A stretch of 35,415 bases of DNA from Caryophanales bacterium UBA7476 (GCA_002477275.1 DLOU01000013.1:54744-90158), one strand, 5' to 3'. Positions 13,767-21,420 are shown, counted from the first letter of the stretch. Notes: generated by a model not told the origin, from the sequence alone. Program-made: numbers and translations.

Positions 13767-13985
13767 AAAAGGTGTTGATCCAAATGAATGAAAATAAAAC
13801 TAATATAAACTGTTCGATAGGAAATTAGGCAACATTTTTTGAAAACTCCCATAAAATAAGGGTAAAACAGCTATCGAGTAATCACATTTTTTTAACAAAA
13901 ATTGTAAAAAATAGCAAAAAATACCCAAAAATACCTCAAAAATGGCATAGCATTTAAGGGGTGGTGTTCGGACGCAACACTTTAA
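13767..13985 (+). repeat. leader module J (full, divergent TTCG/GCAACA repeats)
   Basis: The last module, at the border with the conjugation genes. Short ORF at 13784-13828. site1 (13812-13836) has GTTCGATAGG and GGCAACATTT; site2 (13966-13986) has GTTCGGACGCAACACTTT; spacing 154. Both differ from all other modules yet resemble each other. site2 contains the near-palindrome GTGTTCG-GA-CGCAACAC (13964-13980). The middle carries CTATCGA (about 13874), complementary to TCGATAG of site1. Confidence 0.72.
13784..13828 (+). CDS. leader peptide MNENKTNINCSIGN
   Basis: 14 codons plus TAG. The first nine residues equal the consensus; the end is changed because site1 is different. Reading frame and length are kept. 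Confidence 0.55.
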   Translation: MNENKTNINCSIGN

Positions 13986-13998
13986 AAAAGTAATTAAT

Positions 13999-14025
13999 AT
14001 CAGATAGTTTTATCTGATTTTTTTT
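13999..14025 (+). terminator. intrinsic terminator between module J and parB-like gene
   Basis: ATCAGATA-GTTT-TATCTGAT (13999-14018), 8 perfect pairs, followed by seven Ts. It would stop transcription from the 13,748 promoter before the ParB-like gene unless antiterminated, so it is either an attenuator or simply separates array and conjugation genes. Confidence 0.75.
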
Positions 14026-14049
14026 ATGCAAAAATTTAGGAGGTTTTTT

Positions 14050-14928
14050 ATGAAAGAGGAAGTTGTTGAATTAAATGTTAAAGACATATCAGATTTTCCA
14101 AAACATCCATTTAAAATAAATAATGATTTAAATTATGAAGAACTTAAAAATAGTATTATTGAAAGTGGTGTTCTCGTTCCTACAATTGTGAGAAAGAAAG
14201 AAGATGGAAAATACGAAATGTTATCTGGACATAGAAGAAAGAAAATATGTGAAGAACAGGGTATTAAAAAAATACCATGTATTGTTAAAGATGTTTCTGA
14301 TGAAGAAGCTATCATATTAATGGTAGATTCAAATCTTCAAAGAGATAAAATATTACCTAGTGAAAAAGCACTAGCTTATAAAATGAAATATGAAGCAATA
14401 AAACATCAAGGTAAAACTTCCGACCCATTGGGTTCGAAGTTATCAATCGAAGATATTGTAAAAGACACAAATGATAGTGCAACTCAAATAAGAAGATATA
14501 TAAGGTTAAATTATTTAATTCCAGAATTATTACAGTTAGTTGATGATACAGTTTTAAAAGATAAAAGAGCTACTTTAACAATGGGATTAAGACCTGCTGT
14601 AGAATTATCTTATTTATCTAAAGATGATCAAGAACTTGTTTATGAAGAAATAACATATGAAGATTTAACTCCAAGTCATGTTCAAGCAAAACGAATAAGA
14701 GAACTTGGAGAAAAAGGTGAATTAGACTCAGATATACTTGAGTCTATTTTTTTGGAACAAAAACCTAATCAAGCTAAAAGATTATCTTTTAATGAAGAGA
14801 GAATAAGAAAAGTATTACCTAAAGATATTAAGGATTATAAGATCGAAGATTTTATAATAAAAGCAATTGAGAGTTATTCTAAGACTCTCTCCAATGAAAG
14901 GGGTGATTCTTATGATTTAGATATTTAG
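14050..14928 (+). CDS. ParB-like partition/regulatory protein
   Basis: 292 residues from the ATG at 14050, six bases after AGGAGG; an in-frame ATG at 14026 lies in the terminator T run. The N-terminal ParB/sulfiredoxin-fold nuclease-like domain has LSGHRRKKICEEQGI with GHRR at 60-63 (the CTP/arginine motif) and then a central helix-turn-helix region (TQIRRYIRLNYLIPELL). Known ParB proteins bind parS DNA and a ParA ATPase. No parA is visible next to it, so it may act as a regulator or single-component stability protein of the element. It heads the conjugation block. Confidence 0.82.
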   Translation: MKEEVVELNVKDISDFPKHPFKINNDLNYEELKNSIIESGVLVPTIVRKKEDGKYEMLSGHRRKKICEEQGIKKIPCIVKDVSDEEAIILMVDSNLQRDKILPSEKALAYKMKYEAIKHQGKTSDPLGSKLSIEDIVKDTNDSATQIRRYIRLNYLIPELLQLVDDTVLKDKRATLTMGLRPAVELSYLSKDDQELVYEEITYEDLTPSHVQAKRIRELGEKGELDSDILESIFLEQKPNQAKRLSFNEERIRKVLPKDIKDYKIEDFIIKAIESYSKTLSNERGDSYDLDI

Positions 14929-14983
14929 CACCCTACAATATTTATTTGTTTTCTATTATTATTTTAGTAAGAGGTGAAGAAGA

Positions 14984-15607
14984 ATGAAAAAAGTTATAAT
15001 TAGCTTTATCATTTTGTTTCTTATTGCTTCAGGATTCTTAACTTATAAATTTGTATTTATGAGAAATAAGGATGATAAAAAGCCAGTAGTTAATACTACA
15101 GTTATTGAATCAAAAGTTGATTCAGAAGAAATGGAGGAAGAAGAAAATGAACCTATTACAGAAAATAATAAAACTGATAATGATATTGTTAAAAATGACA
15201 GCATTAATGACAATAATGCTAATTCGAACAATATGGAGAACAATAATGTTCGTAACTCTAATGTCGTAAAAGAAAATTCAATAACTAATAATGTTAAAAA
15301 AGAAGAGCCAAAACAAGAATCTGCTCCAGTTCAACAACCAGTAGTACAGCCTGAACTAGAACCACCAAAACATGAACCAACAGCATGGGAAAGTTTAGGA
15401 ATAAGTGAATATGATTATTATCATTCACCAATGTGGAGTTGGGCAAGAGTTGATTATAAAATAGATGATTATGGTTCATTTGATGCTACACATCAAGCTT
15501 GTATTGATGCTGGATATCAATTAGAAGACATAATTAGTTTTTCATGTACAAACATTAATAGTTATTCGGGTGCTTATTTAGGAGATATGCTCAGAGTAAA
15601 AAAATAA
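14984..15607 (+). CDS. membrane-anchored extracytoplasmic protein, unknown
   Basis: 207 residues. One membrane segment at about 4-26 (IISFIILFLIASGFLTYKFV) is followed by a long Asn/Glu/Asp-rich linker (residues ~35-130) and a compact C-terminal domain of ~70 residues with aromatic and Cys residues (SEYDYYHSPMWSWARVDY; two Cys). This is the layout of a surface-exposed anchor with a disordered stalk. It lies between the ParB-like gene and the adhesin gene, 16 bases before the latter, so it may assist adhesin display or mating contact. Family not recognised. Confidence 0.7.
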   Translation: MKKVIISFIILFLIASGFLTYKFVFMRNKDDKKPVVNTTVIESKVDSEEMEEEENEPITENNKTDNDIVKNDSINDNNANSNNMENNNVRNSNVVKENSITNNVKKEEPKQESAPVQQPVVQPELEPPKHEPTAWESLGISEYDYYHSPMWSWARVDYKIDDYGSFDATHQACIDAGYQLEDIISFSCTNINSYSGAYLGDMLRVKK

Positions 15608-15623
15608 TGAAAGGAAAAATAAT

Positions 15624-18407
15624 ATGAAATCGAAATTATTTAAGTGTGCTATGATGAGCATGCTTTTTATTTTGTCTATTTTTGGCATAACAGAAGTGCA
15701 TGCTGAAAAATACACAGGGCAAGCAATTTGGCCTAGTGAATATATTAGCAATATATATATTAAAAAAGTAAAACCAGATGGTTATACTAAATATCAACAA
15801 GCAAGATTCATTAGAAGAAGTGAGGATAATGCTTTTGTATATTGCCTGCAACCATATGCTGATATAGATAATAACTTACCTTATTATGATGTAATAAGAG
15901 AAGATTATGAAAGAGTATTAGGATTTAGTGAAGCACAATGGGAAAGAATATCTTTACTAGCTTATTATGGATATCAATATGATCAAAATGGATATAACCA
16001 TAATGATCAAAAATGGTATGCTATTACTCAAGTTATGATTTGGAGAACAACAAATCCTGAATCTAATATTTATTTTACTGACACTTTAAACGGTAATTAT
16101 ACATCTAAATTTGATGGTGAAATAGCTGAACTTGAAAGTTTAGTCTCAAATCATTATAAAAGACCACAATTACAAAGTGGTTTAGTTGTACCTATTGGAA
16201 GTACAGTTGAAGTTAATGATAGTAATAATGTATTAAGCAATTATAAAATTACTTCTACAGATAAAGTATCAGCTTCAATTAATGGTAATACTTTATCAGT
16301 AACTGCAAATAGTATTGGTGAAGGATCTGTTACTTTTGAAAAGAAAGCAACTAAATATGAAATACCACCAATTATATATTTTAGTGATCATTCACAAAAT
16401 GTATTTAGAGTTGGAAACTTTGATCCAGTAGTAAGTAAATTTACTTTAAAGGTTATAGGTGGTAAAGTCACACCAGAGAAAAAAGATGTTGAAACAAGAA
16501 CAAATATTCCACAAGGTGAAGGAAAATTAGGTGGAGCTATTTATGGTATATATAAAGTTGATGGAACAAGAATAGGTTCTGTAACTACTAAAGATGATGG
16601 AACTAATACATCAGATTATCTACCAGAACTTGGTAGATTCTATTTATTAGAAGAACAACCATCAGAAGGATATTTATTAGATAGTAATAAATATTATTTT
16701 GAAATAACAGAGGACAATTTAAATCCTCATGTACAAGTATATGAACAAGTAATCAAATTAGATTTTGAATTTACTAAAGTATATGCTAGTGCTGAAACTC
16801 AAATAATGGAACCAGAAGTAGGTATTAAATTTGGAATCTATAATAATAAAAATGAGCTTGTAGAAGAATTAACTACAGATTCACAAGGCGTATTTAGATT
16901 TACTTTACCCTATGGTACTTATACTGTTAAACAATTAACAACAACTAAAGGTCATGAAAAAATTGAAGACTTTAATATTGAAGTAAAAACTACTGGAGAA
17001 GTAGTTAAGAAAGTTATTTCTAATGCTCCAATTACTGCTAAGTTAAGAGTTGTTAAAATCGATTCTGAAACTAAGGAAGTAATAAAGAGAAGTAATATCA
17101 AATTTAAAATATTTGATGTCAAAAATAATGAATATGTATGTCAAACAATTACATATCCAACTAAAGAAACTATCTGTGTTTGGGAAACAGACGAAGATGG
17201 TGAATTTACAACAGCTTATCCATTAATGACTGGAACTTATAGACTTGAAGAAGTTGATCAAGTAATTGATGGCTATTTATGGAATAGTCAATCTCATGAA
17301 TTTACAATTGATGAAGATTCTAATTTAAGAACTGACTCAGAGTATGGAATAATATTTGATACTGATTTTGAAAACACTAGAGTAAAAGGTGAAATCAAAA
17401 TTGAAAAAACTGGAGAAGTTGCTGAACTTACTGAAAATGGATTTGAGTTTAAAAATCAACCATTAGAAGGAGTTAAATTTGGTTTATATGCTAAAGAAGA
17501 TATAGTATGGAATGATAAAACAATTTATACAAAAGACTCTTTAGTAGTAGAAAAACTTACTGATGGTGAAGGTATAATAGTATTTGATGAATTATATCTT
17601 GGTAAGTATTATGTGAAAGAAATTGAAACATTAGATAATTATGTTTTAGATGAAAACACATATGAAGCTGAACTAGTATATAAAGATCAATATACACCAA
17701 CTATCTTCTATTCAGAAGCTATATTAAATGTATTGAAAACTGGCAAATTAGAATTTACTAAAACAGATATATCTGAATCTAAAACTCTTCCAAATACATT
17801 AATTGAAATTTATACAGAAGAGGATGAACTAGTATTTAGTGGAAGAACTGATGAAGAAGGTAAAATTGTTATTGAAAGACTTCCTCAAGGAAAATATTAT
17901 ATTCTTGAAAAGGAAGCACCAGAAGGATATAGACTTAATGAAGAAAAAATGCCATTTGAAATTAAGGAAAATGGTGAAGTAATTAAATCAACTATGAAAG
18001 ATGAAGACATAACTGGAACACTTGAATTTACAAAATTAGATTTTTCAAATGATAATCCACTTCCAAACACTTTAATTGAAATATATAATGCTGATACAGA
18101 TGAACTAGTATTTAGTGGAAGAACTGATGATAATGGAACAATTACTATAGAAAAATTAAAATATGGTAAATATTACATTTTAGAGAAAGAAGCACCAGAA
18201 GGATATGAATTAAATCCTGAAAGAATGTATTTTGAAATCAAAGAAGATGGAGAAATTGTTAAATCTATAATGAAAGATAAACAAATAGTTAAAGTACCTA
18301 ATACTGAAGCAAATGATTATAAAGAATTATTATTTAGTGGAATTACTTTACTAGTTTGTGGAGCAGGTGTAATTATTTATGGAATCAAAAATAAAAAGAA
18401 AAAATAA
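15624..18407 (+). CDS. thioester-domain CnaB-repeat surface adhesin, sortase-anchored
   Basis: 927 residues. Signal peptide 1-27 (cleavage after VHA). An N-terminal class I thioester domain is suggested by Cys74 (FVYCLQP) and TQ-x-x-IW with Gln136, the pair that forms the internal thioester used for covalent attachment in streptococcal adhesins. After a small Big-like stretch there are about six CnaB/SpaA-type domains (E-x-x-x-P-x-GY signatures such as EKEAPEGY). The last two (from about 17740 and 18020) are near copies offset by 276 bases. The C terminus is VPNTE, a hydrophobic span and KKKK: a sortase signal with Val in place of Leu. It probably mediates cell contact for conjugation. Confidence 0.88.
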   Translation: MKSKLFKCAMMSMLFILSIFGITEVHAEKYTGQAIWPSEYISNIYIKKVKPDGYTKYQQARFIRRSEDNAFVYCLQPYADIDNNLPYYDVIREDYERVLGFSEAQWERISLLAYYGYQYDQNGYNHNDQKWYAITQVMIWRTTNPESNIYFTDTLNGNYTSKFDGEIAELESLVSNHYKRPQLQSGLVVPIGSTVEVNDSNNVLSNYKITSTDKVSASINGNTLSVTANSIGEGSVTFEKKATKYEIPPIIYFSDHSQNVFRVGNFDPVVSKFTLKVIGGKVTPEKKDVETRTNIPQGEGKLGGAIYGIYKVDGTRIGSVTTKDDGTNTSDYLPELGRFYLLEEQPSEGYLLDSNKYYFEITEDNLNPHVQVYEQVIKLDFEFTKVYASAETQIMEPEVGIKFGIYNNKNELVEELTTDSQGVFRFTLPYGTYTVKQLTTTKGHEKIEDFNIEVKTTGEVVKKVISNAPITAKLRVVKIDSETKEVIKRSNIKFKIFDVKNNEYVCQTITYPTKETICVWETDEDGEFTTAYPLMTGTYRLEEVDQVIDGYLWNSQSHEFTIDEDSNLRTDSEYGIIFDTDFENTRVKGEIKIEKTGEVAELTENGFEFKNQPLEGVKFGLYAKEDIVWNDKTIYTKDSLVVEKLTDGEGIIVFDELYLGKYYVKEIETLDNYVLDENTYEAELVYKDQYTPTIFYSEAILNVLKTGKLEFTKTDISESKTLPNTLIEIYTEEDELVFSGRTDEEGKIVIERLPQGKYYILEKEAPEGYRLNEEKMPFEIKENGEVIKSTMKDEDITGTLEFTKLDFSNDNPLPNTLIEIYNADTDELVFSGRTDDNGTITIEKLKYGKYYILEKEAPEGYELNPERMYFEIKEDGEIVKSIMKDKQIVKVPNTEANDYKELLFSGITLLVCGAGVIIYGIKNKKKK

Positions 18408-18990
18408 GAGCTGGTTAATTATAATCGGCTCTTTAATCTTTCTTAGTGGTGTTGGATTAATAACTCATGATTATTTATCTAATAGCAAGATAGATAAAAA
18501 AGAAACTGAATTGTTAGAAGAATTCTATGAAATAGAAGAAGAAATTGAATCAATAGAAGAACCTCAAGTAGTAGAAGAAGTAAAAGAACAAATTAAAGTT
18601 AATTATATTGCTGTACTTAAAATCCCTAAAATTGGTTTAGAAAGAGGTTTAGTAGATCCAAATAATTATCTTAATAATGTTAATTATAATTTAGAATGGT
18701 TGGATGGTTCATCTATGCCAGATGAAGAAAATGGTAATGTAATAATTGCTGGTCACTCTGGTAGTGCTAGAATATCTTATTTTAGAAAATTAGATAGATT
18801 AGAAATAGGAGATGAAGCTTCTATCATCTATAATGGTAAAACTTATAATTATAAAGTAGTAGATATTTATGATATAGAAAAAACTGGTAAAGCTGAAATT
18901 GTTAAAGAAAAAAATACTACCACTTTAACATTAATAACGTGCAGACATAATACTAATAGACAGATAGTTGTCATATTTAAACAATTCTAA
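18379..18990 (+). CDS. sortase
   Basis: 203 residues. N-terminal membrane span (about 12-30), an acidic helical linker, then the sortase core: IPKIGLERGL, AGHSG with catalytic His126, TLITC with catalytic Cys188, and Arg194 in the NTNRQ segment. The transpeptidase would cleave the C-terminal VPNTE motif of the adhesin encoded immediately upstream and link it to the wall or to pilus partners. The ATG overlaps the last 29 bases of the adhesin gene, giving tight translational coupling. Class assignment (C, D or other) is not possible by eye. Confidence 0.9.
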   Translation: MESKIKRKNKSWLIIIGSLIFLSGVGLITHDYLSNSKIDKKETELLEEFYEIEEEIESIEEPQVVEEVKEQIKVNYIAVLKIPKIGLERGLVDPNNYLNNVNYNLEWLDGSSMPDEENGNVIIAGHSGSARISYFRKLDRLEIGDEASIIYNGKTYNYKVVDIYDIEKTGKAEIVKEKNTTTLTLITCRHNTNRQIVVIFKQF

Positions 18991-18992
18991 TT

Positions 18993-19020
18993 TTGCACAA
19001 TATAATATTTTTTATATAAT
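18993..19020 (+). promoter_or_regulatory. promoter for the replication/conjugation genes
   Basis: TTGCAC (18993-18998), 16-base spacer, TATAAT (19015-19020), about 27 bases before the next ATG behind GAGGTGG. It sits right after the sortase stop, so a new transcript probably starts here. Confidence 0.5.
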
Positions 19021-19046
19021 GTTATAATCTTTAATGAGGTGGTATT

Positions 19047-19508
19047 ATGCAACGATTCTTTGATTATTCAAGAGGTAAAGTAGATAAAAAGAATAAAGAT
19101 AGAATTGTCTTTATAAATAGAATGGCTATGCTTATGCAAGAATTTGAAAGTTCTAGCCCAGAAATAAATGAGCTTGTTAATTGGTTATTTTGTAAATCTG
19201 AGGGTGTTCCTTATCGTGATTTTGATATGGAATGTGTTTGCGATATAAAATTAGAACCACTAAAATGGCTAGATGAAAAAAGAGTAATTAAAGAAGTATG
19301 GGAAAATGATGTTCATTTATATTCATATGCATTAATGTTGCATGATTTAAATTACTGGACTAATAATGATATTTTGAATGATATTATTACAGAAATGTAT
19401 TTTAGATTAGATTATTTAATACATCCTTATGAAGAAGAACAACGCGATAGAGATTTAGAAGATATAAGATATTTTATAGAATTTGATTATGTAGATGAGG
19501 AGCAATAG
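19047..19508 (+). CDS. hypothetical protein, 153 aa
   Basis: The ATG follows GAGGTGGTATT. The protein is charged and largely helical by composition (MAMLMQEFESSSPEINELV, LNDIITEMYFRLDYLIHP), with a Cys pair in MECVCD and an acidic C terminus. No membrane segment or family recognised. It is the first gene after the 18,993 promoter and precedes the replication-initiator-like gene by 28 bases, so it may belong to maintenance or regulation. Confidence 0.65.
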   Translation: MQRFFDYSRGKVDKKNKDRIVFINRMAMLMQEFESSSPEINELVNWLFCKSEGVPYRDFDMECVCDIKLEPLKWLDEKRVIKEVWENDVHLYSYALMLHDLNYWTNNDILNDIITEMYFRLDYLIHPYEEEQRDRDLEDIRYFIEFDYVDEEQ

Positions 19509-19536
19509 CTCTTTTTATTTTGGAAGGAGGTTTATT

Positions 19537-20337
19537 GTGAATGAAAACATAAGAGACTTCGAGATACATGGTATCACAGGATATACTGTAATGAGTAATT
19601 ATCATTTACGAGATTCTAATTTATCATTTAAAGCAAAGGGACTTCTTTCTATGATGTTATCAATGCCTAAAGATTGGGATTATTCTATAAGTGGTTTAGA
19701 AAAGATATCTAATGAGGGTAAATATGCAGTTAGATCTACTTTAGAAGAATTAAAAAAGGCTGAATATGTGAATATAAGCCGATTTAGAGATGAAAAAGGA
19801 TTATTTAGGTATAAATATACCGTTTACTATTTACCTTATTCTATGTGGTTAAAAATGCATAATTATCCAGATATCAATTTTCCGTATATGGATAATCCGA
19901 ATACGGATAACTGCACACAAATAAAGAATAATAATAAAAAAGATAAAATAGATAAAACACCAGACGAAACTGGTGAGAAAATTAAACATAATATTTTTAC
20001 TAAAGAATTAATTAAAAGGAACTATATTTCAAAAGATGATAGTAGTTCTTTTTTGTTTGATCAATTATTTGAAGAATTATTAAAGCAAGGAAATAACTAT
20101 AAGGATTTATTAATCATGACTAACTATGTTGTTTCTAGGATTAAAGAAAGAAATTTTAAAGATGAAAATGGAAATGAGATAAAAAATAAATATGGTTATT
20201 TTAAAAATGCATTAATTGGAAATATAAGAAGATTTGAAAATCTTGAACACTTATATGAAGACGGCGAATTTAATTGGTTAGATGATGATTCAGATTATGA
20301 TTGGTTAAATGATAATGAGGAGGATTATGAATTATGA
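19537..20337 (+). CDS. replication-initiator-like helix-turn-helix protein
   Basis: 266 residues from GTG at 19537, six bases after GGAAGGAGG; upstream in-frame codons would overlap the previous gene without an RBS. The N-terminal ~110 residues (NLSFKAKGLLSMMLSMPKDW, YSISGLEKISNEGKYAV, TLEELKKAEYV) are the winged-helix domain common to replisome organiser/DnaD-like proteins of Firmicutes phages and conjugative elements. The C-terminal part is helical and ends in an acidic tail. It probably primes element replication or regulates it. ATGA overlap with the next gene. Confidence 0.75.
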   Translation: MNENIRDFEIHGITGYTVMSNYHLRDSNLSFKAKGLLSMMLSMPKDWDYSISGLEKISNEGKYAVRSTLEELKKAEYVNISRFRDEKGLFRYKYTVYYLPYSMWLKMHNYPDINFPYMDNPNTDNCTQIKNNNKKDKIDKTPDETGEKIKHNIFTKELIKRNYISKDDSSSFLFDQLFEELLKQGNNYKDLLIMTNYVVSRIKERNFKDENGNEIKNKYGYFKNALIGNIRRFENLEHLYEDGEFNWLDDDSDYDWLNDNEEDYEL

Positions 20338-20555
20338 AAAATATAGAAGAAATTAAACTGATGGAAATTGAAGCTTTAAGTGATTTTGAAGATCATATAG
20401 GAACAGTTTTATCTGATATGGATATTTTTAGAGAATATCTAGATAAAAAAGAATTAAAAAAATTTAATAAATGTTATGACTATTTAGATAATCTTTGGGA
20501 AAAGGTAGAAAATATCATAGCAAAAATAAGTGATGCTGATGAAAGAGGTAAATAA
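20334..20555 (+). CDS. small coiled-coil-like hypothetical protein
   Basis: 73 residues, starting in the ATGA overlap with the previous gene. The composition (IEEIKLMEIEALSDFEDHIG, then EYLDKKELKKF) suggests a short helical, possibly coiled-coil protein. Function unknown; translational coupling suggests it works with the initiator-like protein. Confidence 0.6.
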   Translation: MKNIEEIKLMEIEALSDFEDHIGTVLSDMDIFREYLDKKELKKFNKCYDYLDNLWEKVENIIAKISDADERGK

Positions 20556-20556
20556 T

Positions 20557-20841
20557 ATGGAAGACAAATTTACTTATGTAGGTAGAATGTATGATTGGTA
20601 TGAAGTAAAAGAAGATTATTTAAGAGTTTTATTTCAAGTATATGATAAAGAAATTAAATCATTCTACTTTTATGAGTTGCAAGTTTATGAGCCTGAATTA
20701 ATTTCTAAGTTTATAAATTTAAAACCAAAACAAGTAATTGGTGTAGAAGGTCATTTTGAGGAACTTATAAGTCATCCAGACAGAGGACTTTCTCATATTG
20801 AATTAGAACATGTAGTAGATAAAATTATTACTTCTGAATAG
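20557..20841 (+). CDS. hypothetical protein, possible OB-fold-like, 94 aa
   Basis: Start taken at the ATG at 20557, which has AGAGGTAAATAAT in front and lies directly after the previous stop; an in-frame ATG at 20530 lacks an RBS. Alternating strands (KFTYVGRMYDWYEVKEDYLR, LRVLFQVYDK, QVIGVEGHFEEL) suggest a small beta barrel, and the position just upstream of ssb would suit a nucleic-acid-binding role. This is inference only. Confidence 0.55.
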   Translation: MEDKFTYVGRMYDWYEVKEDYLRVLFQVYDKEIKSFYFYELQVYEPELISKFINLKPKQVIGVEGHFEELISHPDRGLSHIELEHVVDKIITSE

Positions 20842-20955
20842 AAGTGATTTTTTTTATTGAAAGGTGGTGGTTCTATAGAGTAAAAAAATTCAGGAATAGT
20901 CAACTGAATTAAATAAAATGGCTAAATATTTGATTTATAGAGGGAGGAAATTTAA

Positions 20956-21327
20956 ATGTTGAATCAAATTGTTATTGTTGGAAGACTAACTAGTAATCCA
21001 GAAGTTGTAAAATCTGAAAACGGAGGTAGTGATAGATCACAAATAACTCTAGCTGTACCTAGAAGTTATAAAAATGCCGATGGAGCATATGATACTGATT
21101 TTGTTGATTGTGTTCTTTGGGGTGGTGTTGCTGAAAATACAGCAGAATACTGTAAAAAAGGCGACATAGTAGGAGTTAAAGGTAGAATTCAAACTAACAC
21201 TTACGAAACTGAAGAAGGAGAAAAGAAAAAATCAACTCAAATTGTAGCTGAAAAAGTAACTTTTTTATCTTCAAGAAAAGAAAAAGAAGACGACATTGAA
21301 AAATCAGACGATGAATTAGAGATGTAG
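20956..21327 (+). CDS. ssb: single-stranded DNA-binding protein
   Basis: 123 residues. MLNQIVIVGRLTSNPEV, FVDCVLWGGVAENTAEYCKKGD and VGVKGRIQTNTYE are the OB-fold signatures of bacterial SSB. It is shorter than chromosomal SSB (~160-170), with an acidic tail ending DDELEM in place of the full linker and DDIPF tip, typical of element-encoded SSBs. It would protect transferred single-stranded DNA during conjugation. The RBS GAGGGAGG precedes ATG. It lies 115 bases after the preceding gene; that gap holds nothing recognisable. Confidence 0.92.
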   Translation: MLNQIVIVGRLTSNPEVVKSENGGSDRSQITLAVPRSYKNADGAYDTDFVDCVLWGGVAENTAEYCKKGDIVGVKGRIQTNTYETEEGEKKKSTQIVAEKVTFLSSRKEKEDDIEKSDDELEM

Positions 21328-21341
21328 TCATGTATGAGAAT

Positions 21342-21420
21342 AAAGCAAAGAAAAAGAGTTAAATCGCCAGCCAGCAAAATAACTCTAGTGATATTATATC
21401 ACTTCTTTGCTTTTTCTTTT
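21342..21420 (+). ncRNA. three-way-junction RNA element / complex terminator
   Basis: The outer stem AAAGCAAAGAA (21342-21352) pairs perfectly with TTCTTTGCTTT (21403-21413). Inside are AGAGTTA/TAACTCT (21355-21361 and 21380-21386, with an 18-base loop ATCGCCAGCCAGCAAA) and AGTGATAT-T-ATATCACT (21387-21403). A T-rich tail follows. Together they form a three-way junction, probably the ssb terminator, but more elaborate than needed; it could also be a small structured RNA. Confidence 0.6.

Noticed and set aside
2991..13985. Interpretation of the repeated modules as a CRISPR array
   Set aside because: The repeats are ~230-base modules separated by whole genes of different lengths, not short repeats with uniform spacers, and no cas genes are visible.
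5556..13985. Classical integron attC sites
   Set aside because: I looked for RYYYAAC and GTTRRRY cores in inverted arrangement. GTTAAAC and GTCTAAC occur in single modules, but most repeats read GTTAAGAAC and the paired copies are direct, not inverted. An integron-like mechanism is still possible; attC itself is not supported.
5556..13985. T-box or known riboswitch leader
   Set aside because: No T-box sequence (GGGTGGNACCGCG-like) or other riboswitch core was recognised, and many modules are intercistronic.
20842..20955. Small gene between 20,842 and the ssb start
   Set aside because: The GGTGGTGG run is followed within a few codons by stops and no conserved frame is visible; only the ssb RBS (GAGGGAGG) is supported.
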